NCBI GenBank assembly: GCA_037783415.1
Contig: JAZGTN010000064.1
Coordinates: 3,149,001-3,213,000 of the forward strand
Reading direction: 5' to 3'
DNA length: 64,000 nt
From: Leptasterias polaris
Lineage: Eukaryota; Echinodermata; Asteroidea; Forcipulatida; Asteriidae
In this document: positions 34,710 through 46,700 of the stretch, piece by piece
Layout: each line of letters starts with the position of its first letter
Position numbering within the stretch: the first letter of the stretch is position 1
Position numbers and translations under genes: made by a program
Notes under the pieces: generated by a model
Database searches by the model: none
Seen by the model: the letters and a program-made list of their open reading frames with translations, nothing else
Told to the model about the DNA's origin: nothing

Positions 34710-37700
34710 TCCATGAGAGCGCTCACGCTCTATCAATCTACTTCAAAAGTGGCATTGAGTTCATGTTTTCAGAGGTAAATAGTGTTACTTTTATATTAGA
34801 ATTTAAAAGTGTGTAGAATACAAGGCATAACTGCAGTCTAACCTGCAACTGGTTCAAGCCTCATCGATCAAGGGAATGATTTATACGAACGAAGTGGAAT
34901 GGCACGCCATCCCATTTTATTTTAGAATTTTTAGAATGTAGTTTGGATAGTTTTTCTCTGCCCATTGTGCATGCTATTTTTCCATTGTAAGTTAGGTCTA
35001 CTTACTAATAATACTAAGTAAAGTAGACCTAACTTGTAAGCCCATAAGCTGGATGCACTATGACTTAGTTTGGATGACATTGACACACCTCTTCTTGTTG
35101 AGTGCTAAGTTAAGTAGCTGCTACAGTGCTAGTGTAGTGTAGTTGTCGTAGTGATAGCCCCATAGTGCCAATACTCTGGACTTCCTCCGATCCTTGGCCC
35201 TACGCCCATGTACCTCCAGGAGGTAAGATAATTTTTCGAATAGAAACTCACGTTTTTATGCCGAGATTTTGTCCCTAGTTGTCACTTATTATTGTAGCTC
35301 ATTTGTGGACAGCATATTAAAACGAAAATGTGCGCGCTCGTTTTGGTGTTAATGTTATTTATGAAAAAAATTTGAGGCGTTACTGACACGATTTGACTGC
35401 CCGGCATCCATGATGAGGCGGCGTTCACGCATTGCGCAAGATTAAGACAGCGCGGTGTGCGCGGAGCCTTCCGCCTGGCTTCCAGGCTCCGCGCACACCG
35501 CGCTGTCTTAATCTTGCGCAATGCGTGAACAAATGTATGCCTTTTATTTTTTCGCACACTTGATACACTACACTTGACTCACATCAGTGTATCATTAAGC
35601 TTAAAGGCACTGAACACGTTTGGTAATTGTCAAAGATCAGTATTCTCACTTGGTGTATCCCAACATATGCATAAAATAACAAGCCTGTGAAAATTTGGAC
35701 TCAATTGATCATTGAAGTTGCAGAAAAATTATGAAAGAAAAAACACCCTTGTTGTACAAATTAGTGTGCTTTCAGATAGGAATAAAAGGCTTCTGGCCAG
35801 AAGTCTTTTATTATTTTAGTGAGAAATTACCTCTTTCTCAAAAACTACGTTACTTCAGAGGGAGTGGTTTCTCACAATGTTTTATACTATCAACAGCTCT
35901 CCGTTGCTCGTTACCAAGTAAGTTTTTATGCTAATATATATTTTGAGTAATTACCAAACGTGTACAGTGCCTTTAAAAGTAATTATTTTATATCTTTCAG
36001 ATGTCTCTTTGTCCAAAGCTGTCAAACACAAGAAGCAACAGCGGTTCAACAATCTCAGAAGGAAATTAAGATTCCGAAGAAGAAGAAAAGGTATTTTAAT
36101 TTGATTGCAATGTACATGTAGGAATGCGTTTTACAATAGTCATTTGCCTGTTAGATTGTGAGTAATTTCTTGTGCAATATTTTGAGTGGTCAAAAGTGAG
36201 CACTCAAATTGGATTCCCTATACAAAGTAAGTAGTGATGACCAAGTGTCTTGCTTAATAGCACAAGTGTCAAGAACTTGAACCCACATTCTGCTGATAGA
36301 ATATCAGAAATTGAGTCCAGTGCGCTAGACTGCTCGACCACGACACACCACATTTGGTGACATTTGCACAGGTTGGTTGTGTCTGTTGAAAACTAATAAA
36401 CTCAATTTCCAAAAAGGTGTTAAACTGTAAAAATAATTGTTGTGTTTAATTTCTGTCAATGAATTTACTTTTATAGAGATCCAACAGCCGTTCTTCAAGC
36501 ATTAAGCAGAACTGTGAAAAGAGTAAGTATTACAGCTATGGCTTTGACTGTTGCTAAGAATGTTGTTAAGGGCGTTCTTTTTACTTAAACGCATGACAGC
36601 GTGGTGATCCAGCCTTAATAGCCATTGCCTTAGCCGCCATTTCAGCAAGGCCTAATGTACAAAATTAAGTCCATTTCCACTGTTATTTTGCAAATATAAG
36701 TTTCAACTCTCGTTACCAACAGTCAAAGTCTCAATGTCAAGTATTAACACAAATTCATAAATACCTGGGACAATTTACCCTTTCTGATTGGCTGAGAGGA
36801 GATCATGTTGCCATGTTTAAATATGCGAGATAAACATGATTACATGACCTGACCTTATTGAGTCAAAAGAGGTCACTATCAGATGATTGCACGGAGTGCG
36901 CATATTTCACAGCCCATTTTAAGCTGATAGGATGCACATGTGGCATGCGAAAAGTTGAAACTTGGGTGCGCAAGTTTGAAACTTAAGTGCGCAAGTTTGA
37001 AACTTAAGTGCGCAAGTTTGAAACTTAAGTGCGCAAGTTTGAAACTTAAGTGCGCAAGTTTGAAACTTAAGTGTGCAAGTTTGAACTTAAGTGCGCAAGT
37101 TTGAAACTTAAGTGCATACGTTTGAAACTTAGGTGCGCAAGTTTGAACTTAAGTGCGCAAGTTTGAAACTTAAGTGCGTAAGTTTGAAACTTAAGTGCGC
37201 AAGTTTGAAGCGCAAGGAGCTACTTAGCACTCAACACTATACATAGTAATTCAGCGCAGAGTCGAGGTGAGTCATGGGAGTGAGCTGAGGCTAAACTGTC
37301 AGATTTGTTCTTTACTTTTAAAGGTGTTTGGACGAGTTTTAGCAGAAGGTATATTTGAACCGGAATGAAAGAGTGGTGAGTCAGTCTTGAAAGTCCGTTT
37401 AAAAGTATGCAGGGTCGTGGCCGTGCCATGATCCGGCCGGTTTTAAATGGATGTTGAAGAAGTCGTCACTGCTCTTTCATTCCCCTATTGAAATATATAG
37501 ATATAAGTGTTTATGACAAATGCAACTACTTTTGTTTTACAGGATCCTACGGCTGCTCCGTATATGTATCACGATGATCCGTATCTTCTGCCCAAAAATG
37601 CTGGAGAAAAGGTTGGTTTATTAATAATAGTGAAGTTTTTTTTAATTTGTTATGCAGCAGTACCCATCTTAATCTATGTGTAAAGCTGCTCATGGCACAG

Positions 37701-40700
37701 CTGCACATCATGTACAGAATAGGTGTGGATTGATCTAGAAAAACAGTTAGGACCAGGGGAGTGGTTTTGACTCATTTCATGATGCGCAGCGCACTTAGTA
37801 GTGTGTCATGGCCGAGTGGTTAAGAGCATCGGATTCAAGTTCTGGTGGTTTAGTCATCGGGGTGTGGGTTCGAGTCCCGGTCATGACGCTTGCGTCCTTG
37901 AGCAAGACACTTCGCTATAATTGCTTCTCTTCACCCAGGGGTATAAATGGATACCTGCGAGGGTAGTGGTTGATATTGTGTTTGAAAAAGCCTTCTGAGC
38001 GCCACCACGGCAGCTCGGGGCTGTATACTCCCCAGGGAGCTGAGAAAGATTAAAGGAATGTTATTGGCCCAATGACCAGGACACTAATGTAAAGCGCATT
38101 GAGACGTTATTGTAACATGCGCTATATAAGAACTAGTTATTATTATTATTATTATCTTGTTCGCCATTTTGGGAGTAAAAATGTACACAAATGAATTGAC
38201 TCACAAAATGGTGGAGATGGTTGACACGCATTGTGCTGAGGTGTGTCTGCATTGTGCTGAGGTGTGTCTGCATTGTGCTGAGGTGTGTCTGCATTGTGCT
38301 GAGGTGTGTCTGCATTGTGCTGAGGTGTGTCTGCATTGTGCTGAGGTGTGTCTGCATTGTGCTGAGGTGTGTCTGCATTGTGCTGAGGTGTGTCTGCATT
38401 GTGCTGAGGTGTGTCTGCATTGTGCTGAGGTGTGTCTGCATTGTGCAAGGGGTCAATATAAGAACAAGTTGTTATTATTGTTATAAAGTGATACTGTTTT
38501 GTTTGATACACAGCGACGATACGCTCTGGCATCAGAATCAGGCAAGCAAGCTGCTCAACATGTCATCAACAAGTGGCCTCAGAACTTCTTGGCTTTACAG
38601 CACGATGAGCCCAAAGTGGAGGTGAGATTAGTCTCTTTATCAATTCTTTATATTTGAATGTTAGTTTAACCCTCCTACTGTCTGACCATTGAATATCATC
38701 CACTGTGGTATTGAATGATAAATAAACTAACCAGCCTGCAATATGTTACATGTCTTGAACGCATCTACGTACATGTAGTACACAGTCAACCCTCCTACTG
38801 TCTGACCATTCAATATGTGGTGTTGATTGATACAGGCATTTGTCAATTGTGTGGATATCCACGTTTTTTTATTTCTCTGTTCTGCTGTTCCGCATTTTTC
38901 TCGTGGGCTCTGGCTTTTTATGCCCAAACAGTACACACAAACGGAGCCTTGCATTGGGCTGCACAAACTTACAATCACTCCGTGATTTTGCTTGTGAGTT
39001 GGGAATTAGACCTGGTAAACGGCGAAAAACTCGGCCGTGTCTGAAGATGAGGCTATAAACTAGTTCGAAAAAGCGGCTACAACTACCGCCAGGTGTTGTT
39101 AAGGACGGTGTATTTTTTAATGCACGATGACATGCTGATTGAGCCGTAGCCTTTTCATAGTCACTAATTCCAATTGGGCCGCACTTTCAAAAATGAGAGC
39201 TGAGTTTGTGAACGGTCGAGTTGACTGTTTATCGTGTACGCATGCTGCAAGTGTTAGAAGTGGGAAACTGCCCAATTACATGCCTGTTGATAGATAAGCT
39301 ATTCCATCCTGCAACATGATGTCATGTGTTATCATTTTGCTCATTAATACTAACCATATATGGTATTATTTTCCCAGGCTTTCTACCCTCTTCATAATCA
39401 GTATTTGTTTAATGAGCCAAGTGAAGAAGCCATTTTGGAAAGAGTGGATTCCTCAGACATGAAGGCGGCTCTAGAGATGTTCTATAAATCACTTGAAGCA
39501 GGTAAATTCAAAAGTTTTGAATATGTTAGATTTGGTGGTTCTTGCCACTGGAATGGCCAATTTTGTTTGTTTGTTTGTTTGTTTGTTTAGATGATCTTTC
39601 CAACAAAGGAACTCAACAAAGCTCCCACAAGGGGATATACATGTAAATGCCAAGATGGCAACAGCCGTTCTCTCTCATACAACCATTGGTTTAATGTCTA
39701 TGATTATGAATTGTACAAACCAACAAATTGTGACTCAGTAACTAGACAATATTTGTTCTAGTCATTGTGAAATCAGCAGTTAGCTTGGCTGGATTCGAAC
39801 CCACTACCTTGTGATTGGAAGTCCTGCAGTCTAATAACTACAAGGGTTTTAGCAAACATTTCTGTTTAGTATTCTGTCGTCTTTAAATCAGCATTATGTT
39901 GACAAAAACCAATCTATGACGATACCTTTAAAAGAATGGAAATGCACAAGTGCTCTGCAAAAGGGAAGGGCAGATGAGCAACCATCTCTTGACCTTTATG
40001 AGTGGGGGGGTGGGGGCAAGCACCTGTTTACATACAAATTTACGTTTGAAATTTGTTCAGTATATACCAGTGTTGAGTCTTTGTTTCAATCAAAACACAA
40101 CATAACCTCCTACTTGATTATTTTTCTTTCTTAGGAACTGAAGTATCCATGGAAACTAGCAATGCATTATTAGATCTGCTGTGTTTCCATGGTTACAATG
40201 CTGAATCTGAGAAGGTCGCAGAACCACAAGTAGAAGCTGAGAATGAGGTAAGTGAATGAGGGAAAACAGGAGCAGCTTGTCACTTGCATCTGTGCCCAAG
40301 CTTTGGACTTTGCTACCTGAAAACAAAACATCTCTTCTCCTCAGTGTTAACATGTTGGGTCCCTTTTTCTAACAATGTTGACCTTGCCTGAGAGAGGCCT
40401 CAAGAAAACACATCGTTTCTTCTAGCCTAAGGTTTTGTTTGTGGGAGATAATTTCATTTAATAAAGGTATTTTACAGAATTGGTAGAGCTAACAAAATAA
40501 TCACAGACAAGGTTTTGTGTGATCAACCATATACATGAAATAACAAGCCTGTAAATTTTTGGCTTATGCCGTTGTGTGTGAGTCAAGAGAGAATAGTGAA
40601 AAACCATGCACAGTTTTCAGCATGTAAACACACAGTCCATAATTTTGGTTGTAATGACCAAAATCAGCTATTGTGTTTTTACAAGTTTTCAGGTACAGTG

Positions 40701-43700
40701 AACTCAAATATGACTTTATTTTAGAGGGAAATATTTCGCAGAAAAAATGGTCCTAGTACAAACTTCATAATCAGTAAGGTTTCAGACTAAATTTAAACAA
40801 TGTTTTTTATCCTTACCAATCCTGTATAAAACATTTAAACTCTTTCAAGCTTGCTTTTCACGTAAATGCTATTTTTTGAGATGGTTGTGCACTGACACAT
40901 TGATTGATATCTCTCCTCTAGCATGAAATCAAAACACATAAGTTCCCCTTGCCTTCCATACCATATATTTTGACAACTCTTTCGTCTTGACTGGCACATT
41001 TAAGTGATTGACAGTGTGCCTTATTAATTCTGTGTTATTAATAAAAATTGCAGTAGTAGTTTCATATCTTAAATATGATCAGATGTTGAGTTGAAAACTG
41101 GGGGCAAACCGACAATACTTTGCATGAGGGGTAGGCCATGCCTACAATTAATAATAATAATAATAATAACTAGTTCTTATATAGCGCATTTCACAATAAC
41201 GTATCAATGCGCTTTACATTAGTGCCCTGGTCATTGGGCCAATAACATTCCTTTAATCTTTCTCAGCTCCCTGGGGAGTATACAGCCCGGGCTGCCGTGA
41301 TGGCGCTCCGAAGGCTTTTTCAAACACAATATCAACCTCTACCCTTGCAGGTACCCATTTATACCCCTGGGTGAAGAGAAGCAATTATAGCAAAGTGTCT
41401 TGCTCAAGGACACAAGCGTCATGACCGGGACTCGAACCCACACCCCGATGACTAAACCACCAGAACTTGAATCCGATGCTCTTAACCACTCAGCCATGAC
41501 ACCCTATAATTCATTGGTTTGTCCAAGTGGGATGGTCTTGTTAGTTGAGTATCAGAATGATTTGGAGACATACTAAATTGACAAAAGGGATTATATGTTC
41601 CATGCCAAGGGAGTATGGCCAGTTCAATAATATTACACAAATCTGATTGTGCCTAAGAAGGGAGGCGTGTCATAACTTCACAACCAATCAGAGATTTGCG
41701 ATAAGCTCATGAATATGGATGAGTAATAATTAAAGGGTGATTGATTCAACAGCTGCTTTTAAGTCACTGCATAATGAGTGCTTTCCATGTCTGGCGGGAA
41801 AACCCAAATTGTTGTGGGACTCGCTGCTAAACTAGGATTCAAACTGCGGTGGTCTGGTGGTGAGACATCTGCTCTATATGGCAAAGGTAATGGGGTTCGA
41901 ATCCCACCTGAGTAATGTGCCTGTGGAATTTTTTTGTCCACGGGACTCAAGGGGGGAAGGCGGGGGGAATAGACTGTGCAAGTCTCGCGCGTATCCGAAC
42001 GAGAAAACACGTCAAACGAAGAACATGTTTATTTCTGAAATTAAATCTTTGTTTTAAATTATATCTCATGACAAAATCTGAAGAACAAAAATAAATCATT
42101 ACAATTTTATGAAAAGTTTTAGCTTTTGAAAAAACAATCACAATAGTGTGTATATTATTATTGAAAAAAAATTAAAACTCTGGGACAAGGATGCCTATTT
42201 GATGTTAACTTTTTAGAAACCCCTTACGCGGATTCGTGAAGGTCAAACGGGTCTTAAATAGACCCGTATCGCAGTTTAAAGAGGATGCTGACGCCTCAAC
42301 AACCATAGACTGCAATGAAAAGGGTTTGCTTTGCAATTACAGCATCTGGCGATTATAATTGCGCATCCAAAACAAGCGTTTACGTAAGTTTTATGATCGG
42401 AGGCGAGCACAAAATTCTTAATTTTTTGCAATAACCGGAAGCTGAGGTCAAGTTTAATTATTGGGTTTTCTTCGTTATATTGTTGAATTGGTTTTACTTT
42501 CATATGTTGTTATCACTTAGTATTACATTCCCAACAACATGTATACTTTTCTAGGTCACCCTACGTTAAACTCAAATAATTGACGAAACAAAATCTCGCC
42601 CACGTAAAACTCCATATGGTTGGGACCACTATGGTCCCGGAAGTTCGATTACGCGCGAGACTTGCACAGTCTATACTGAATATACAGTGCTTAACACACA
42701 TCGTTGTATACATGTAGGTAAAACATAAACCTTATTCATTATTCCCGATGCAAATGTAACAACTATTAAAAATTAACAGGCTATACTAAAACTATTCAAG
42801 TCTTGCCGAATGCTTACCTTATATCTAATAGGAGGAGAAGCCAGAAAGTTCAACAATAACTAACCAATCAGCAGATGACAGCAAAGGTAAAAAATGGTGG
42901 ACCAATCGGGCGGGAAGAGAACCAAAATGGAAGTAAGTTTACTCTTCATCTTTGAAATTAGATGTTTTTCCCCGAACTTTCAAATAAGTTTTGAAAGTAA
43001 CCTCTGTAATATTGAGCCAATATTGTTGACGTAATATTTGCTGCACTGTTTTTAAAGATAGGGTCATCGTTTGGTTCTTGTCAGTGCAATAGTGATTTAT
43101 GGGCAAAATTATAAAGAAAGATACAATAGAAGTCACTTGTGAAAGTTTCAGCTGAATACAGTCTCTACTTGTTGAGAAAACAGCAACAAACTGTCATGTT
43201 TTTTTCACATGAAGGGGAATTTATCCACGTTTAGAGAGGTGACAGCGAAGTATTCGACTATCTGTACCCCCAACGTTTTCAGTAACTCAGTGCCTATCTT
43301 AAGAGGAAAATAGTTTTTTTTTATAGTCGACTATTTCCCTGATGATTCCCCCCATAGAGAGCAACGATGCCAAGAAGTCTTCGTACCACCCAAAATCCCC
43401 AATAATCGGATGCCAATATTTACAGGAAAATTTGATTCTTTAACTCATCTATTTCCCCTCATGATTTTCCTAGGGGAAACAATGAGGCAGAGATGACTCT
43501 CAAATACCCATTGCCATTAGAGGAAAACACAGGAATGAAATTCTTCCTGCTTCAGCCTGATTCCGGATTTCTTTGCTTTGCCCTTGGAAAAATCAGAACA
43601 ATTGTGTTTAAATAGCGTAAATTTTCCTCTTGATTTCTTCAGAGAGAACAATGACACCGAGAAGTATTTCAATGCACTGGCTGATAGGAATGCCCACAGC

Positions 43701-46700
43701 TATTGCTCCATGGTGAGAGGAATGCTAATGGTAAGGATGGAAAGGTTTGGGCTTAATACACCGACCCAGTAGGCCACTCCCACCATAGCAACTGCCTAGC
43801 AACGACCAAACGTGTCGCGTGTCTGGCACGTTGTAGAAGCCACAAGTATTCGGCCCATCGCACGCATGCACTAACTTAGCGGATACACTTTTCTCTGTTT
43901 GACCTCGGCTTTGGAAATGGCAAAAAATATACATTCCCTCTCTCGTCAGGGTATCGGGAGTCAGAATTACAATTAGGATATGAACACCGCTTGACCATGG
44001 TTAAGGAGAAAAATCAAGTTTATAAAAGAATTACATGGAACAAATGATACAAAAGCAAATTCAACGAAACGCGTGTGGTAAACAATACAAACAAATCAGA
44101 ATTTTGTCGGACAAAATGGCGGCAATTTCTCGGACCTGAAATCACGCGCTGTGATTGGTCAATTTGTCAAGGGTTGTGGCCTACAGGATCGGTGTATTCC
44201 TGACTGAATATCTGCTTTGAGAAAATATTACTTCATCCTTTCTCTCTGTTTATTGAGGTATGATGGATGTAATATACTGTGCAAGTCTTGCGCTTATTTA
44301 AACGTTCGGACTTGTGAAAGCATGTCACGGCTGAGCAGTCAAGCACACCGGACTCAAGCTCTGGGTTTCTGATTGTGGGTTCGAGTCGTGTTCTTCAAAA
44401 TTCTGTCCTGAAGCAAGACACCTAACCATCACTGCTTTGTCCTTTGGATGGGATGTAAAGCCGTAGGTCATGTGTGTTGTGTAATGCACATACAAAAATC
44501 AAAGGTTCAAATCCCGCTGTAGTAATTTTGTTTTGTTCAACACCAAATGAGTTTATAATGTACCAAGTCAGTTTCCTTTGTGGTTTATTACTTGATATGT
44601 CAGAAAATTCAGTTACACTATAGCGTGTCGTGGCCGAGCGGATAAGAGCACCGGATCCAAGCTCTGGTGTTTCTGATCAGCAGAGTGTGGGTTCGAGTCC
44701 CGGTCGTGACACTTGTGTCCTTGAGCAAGACACTTAACTATAATTGCTTCTCATCACCCAGGAGTAAATGGGTATCTGTGAGGGCAGAGATGGTTCTTGT
44801 GATTGATTTAGCTTGATGCGCTACATATTTGGCAGCACAGGCTGTATACTCCCCAGGGAGCTGAGATGGTTAAAGGAATGACACAAAAATGGCCCAGTGA
44901 CCAGGGGTAATAATGTTGAAGCGCCATGAGCGTCACTGAGTGACGGACCTGAGCGCTATATAAGAAGCCACTATTATTATTATTATTACACTTATCATTA
45001 AGAGAAGTAGGCTGCTGCGGTGTTTCTGGTAGTGACTGCTGAATGTGCTGTAACACCTTGTGGTGCTATATAAATGGGCCACATAATTCAAAAACTTAGC
45101 TTACCTGTCTTAAAAAGACTAAGCGCTTGCTTAAAGATGACCATAGATGAAGCACTATTTAAGAACTGATAACAAAATAATTACTAAGTAAACAATCAAT
45201 TGTGTTTTCTTTACGGTTTGTGGGACAGAAAGTTCAAAAAAACGTTTGAACATTCACAAGACATACATAGTCTAAGACCCTTTACACTGACGCCACACGC
45301 AGCTAGAGTCAGCCATTCACAAGACATGCATAGTCTAAGACCCTTTACACTGACGCCACACGCAGCTAGAGTCAGCCATTCACAAGACATGCATAGTCTA
45401 AGACCCTTTACACTGACGCCACACGCAGCTAGAGTCAGCCATTCACAAGACATGCATAGTCTAAGACCCTTTACACTGACGCCACACGCAGCTAGAGTCA
45501 GCCATTCACAAGACATGCATAGTCTAAGACCCTTTACACTGACGCCACACGCAGCTAGAGTCAGCCATTCACAAGACATGCATAGTCTAAGACCCTTTAC
45601 ACTGACGCCACACGCAGCTAGAGTCAGCCATTCACAAGACATGCATAGTCTAAGACCCTTTACACTGACGCCACACGCAGCTAGAGTCAGCCATTCACAA
45701 GACATGCATAGTCTAAGACCCTTTACACTGACGCCACACGCAGCTAGAGTCAGCCATTCACAAGACATGCATAGTCTAAGACCCTTTACACTGACGCCAC
45801 ACGCAGCTAGAGTCAGCCATTCACAAGACATGCATAGTCTAAGACCCTTTACACTGACGCCACACGCAGCTAGAGTCAGCCATTCACAAGACATGCATAG
45901 TCTAAGACCCTTTACACTGACGCCACACGCAGCTAGAGTCAGCCATTCACAAGACATGCATAGTCTAAGACCCTTTACACTGACGCCACACGCAGCTAGA
46001 GTCAGCCATTCACAAGACATGCATAGTCTAAGACCCTTTACACTGACGCCACACGCAGCTAGAGTCAGCCATTCACAAGACATGCATAGTCTAAGACCCT
46101 TTACACTGACGCCACACGCAGCTAGAGTCAGCCATTCACAAGACATGCATAGTCTAAGACCCTTTACACTGACGCCACACGCAGCTAGAGTCAGCCATTC
46201 ACAAGACATGCATAGTCTAAGACCCTTTACACTGACGCCACACGCAGCTAGAGTCAGCCATTCACAAGACATGCATAGTCTAAGACCCTTTACACTGACG
46301 CCACACGCAGCTAGAGTCAGCCATTCACAAGACATGCATAGTCTAAGACCCTTTACACTGACGCCACACGCAGCTAGAGTCAGCCATTCACAAGACATGC
46401 ATAGTCTAAGACCCTTTACACTGACGCCACACGCAGCTAGAGTCAGCCATTCACAAGACATGCATAGTCTAAGACCCTTTACACTGACGCCACACGCAGC
46501 TAGAGTCAGCCATTCACAAGACATGCATAGTCTAAGACCCTTTACACTGACGCCACACGCAGCTAGAGTCAGCCATTCACAAGACATGCATAGTCTAAGA
46601 CCCTTTACACTGACGCCACACGCAGCTAGAGTCAGCCATTCACAAGACATGCATAGTCTAAGACCCTTTACACTGACGCCACACGCAGCTAGAGTCAGCC

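Noticed and set aside
36955..37210. CRISPR-like array
   Set aside because: Units are contiguous with no spacers, and the genome is animal.
38133..38625. Open frames over the 21-bp repeat on both strands
   Set aside because: Repeat-driven; the only supported coding there is PTCD3 exon 5 at 38514-38621.
38975..39060. Basic peptide (PGKRRKTRP-like) suggestive of a retroelement or exon
   Set aside because: Short, no acceptor/donor pair in phase with PTCD3, and no firm family match.
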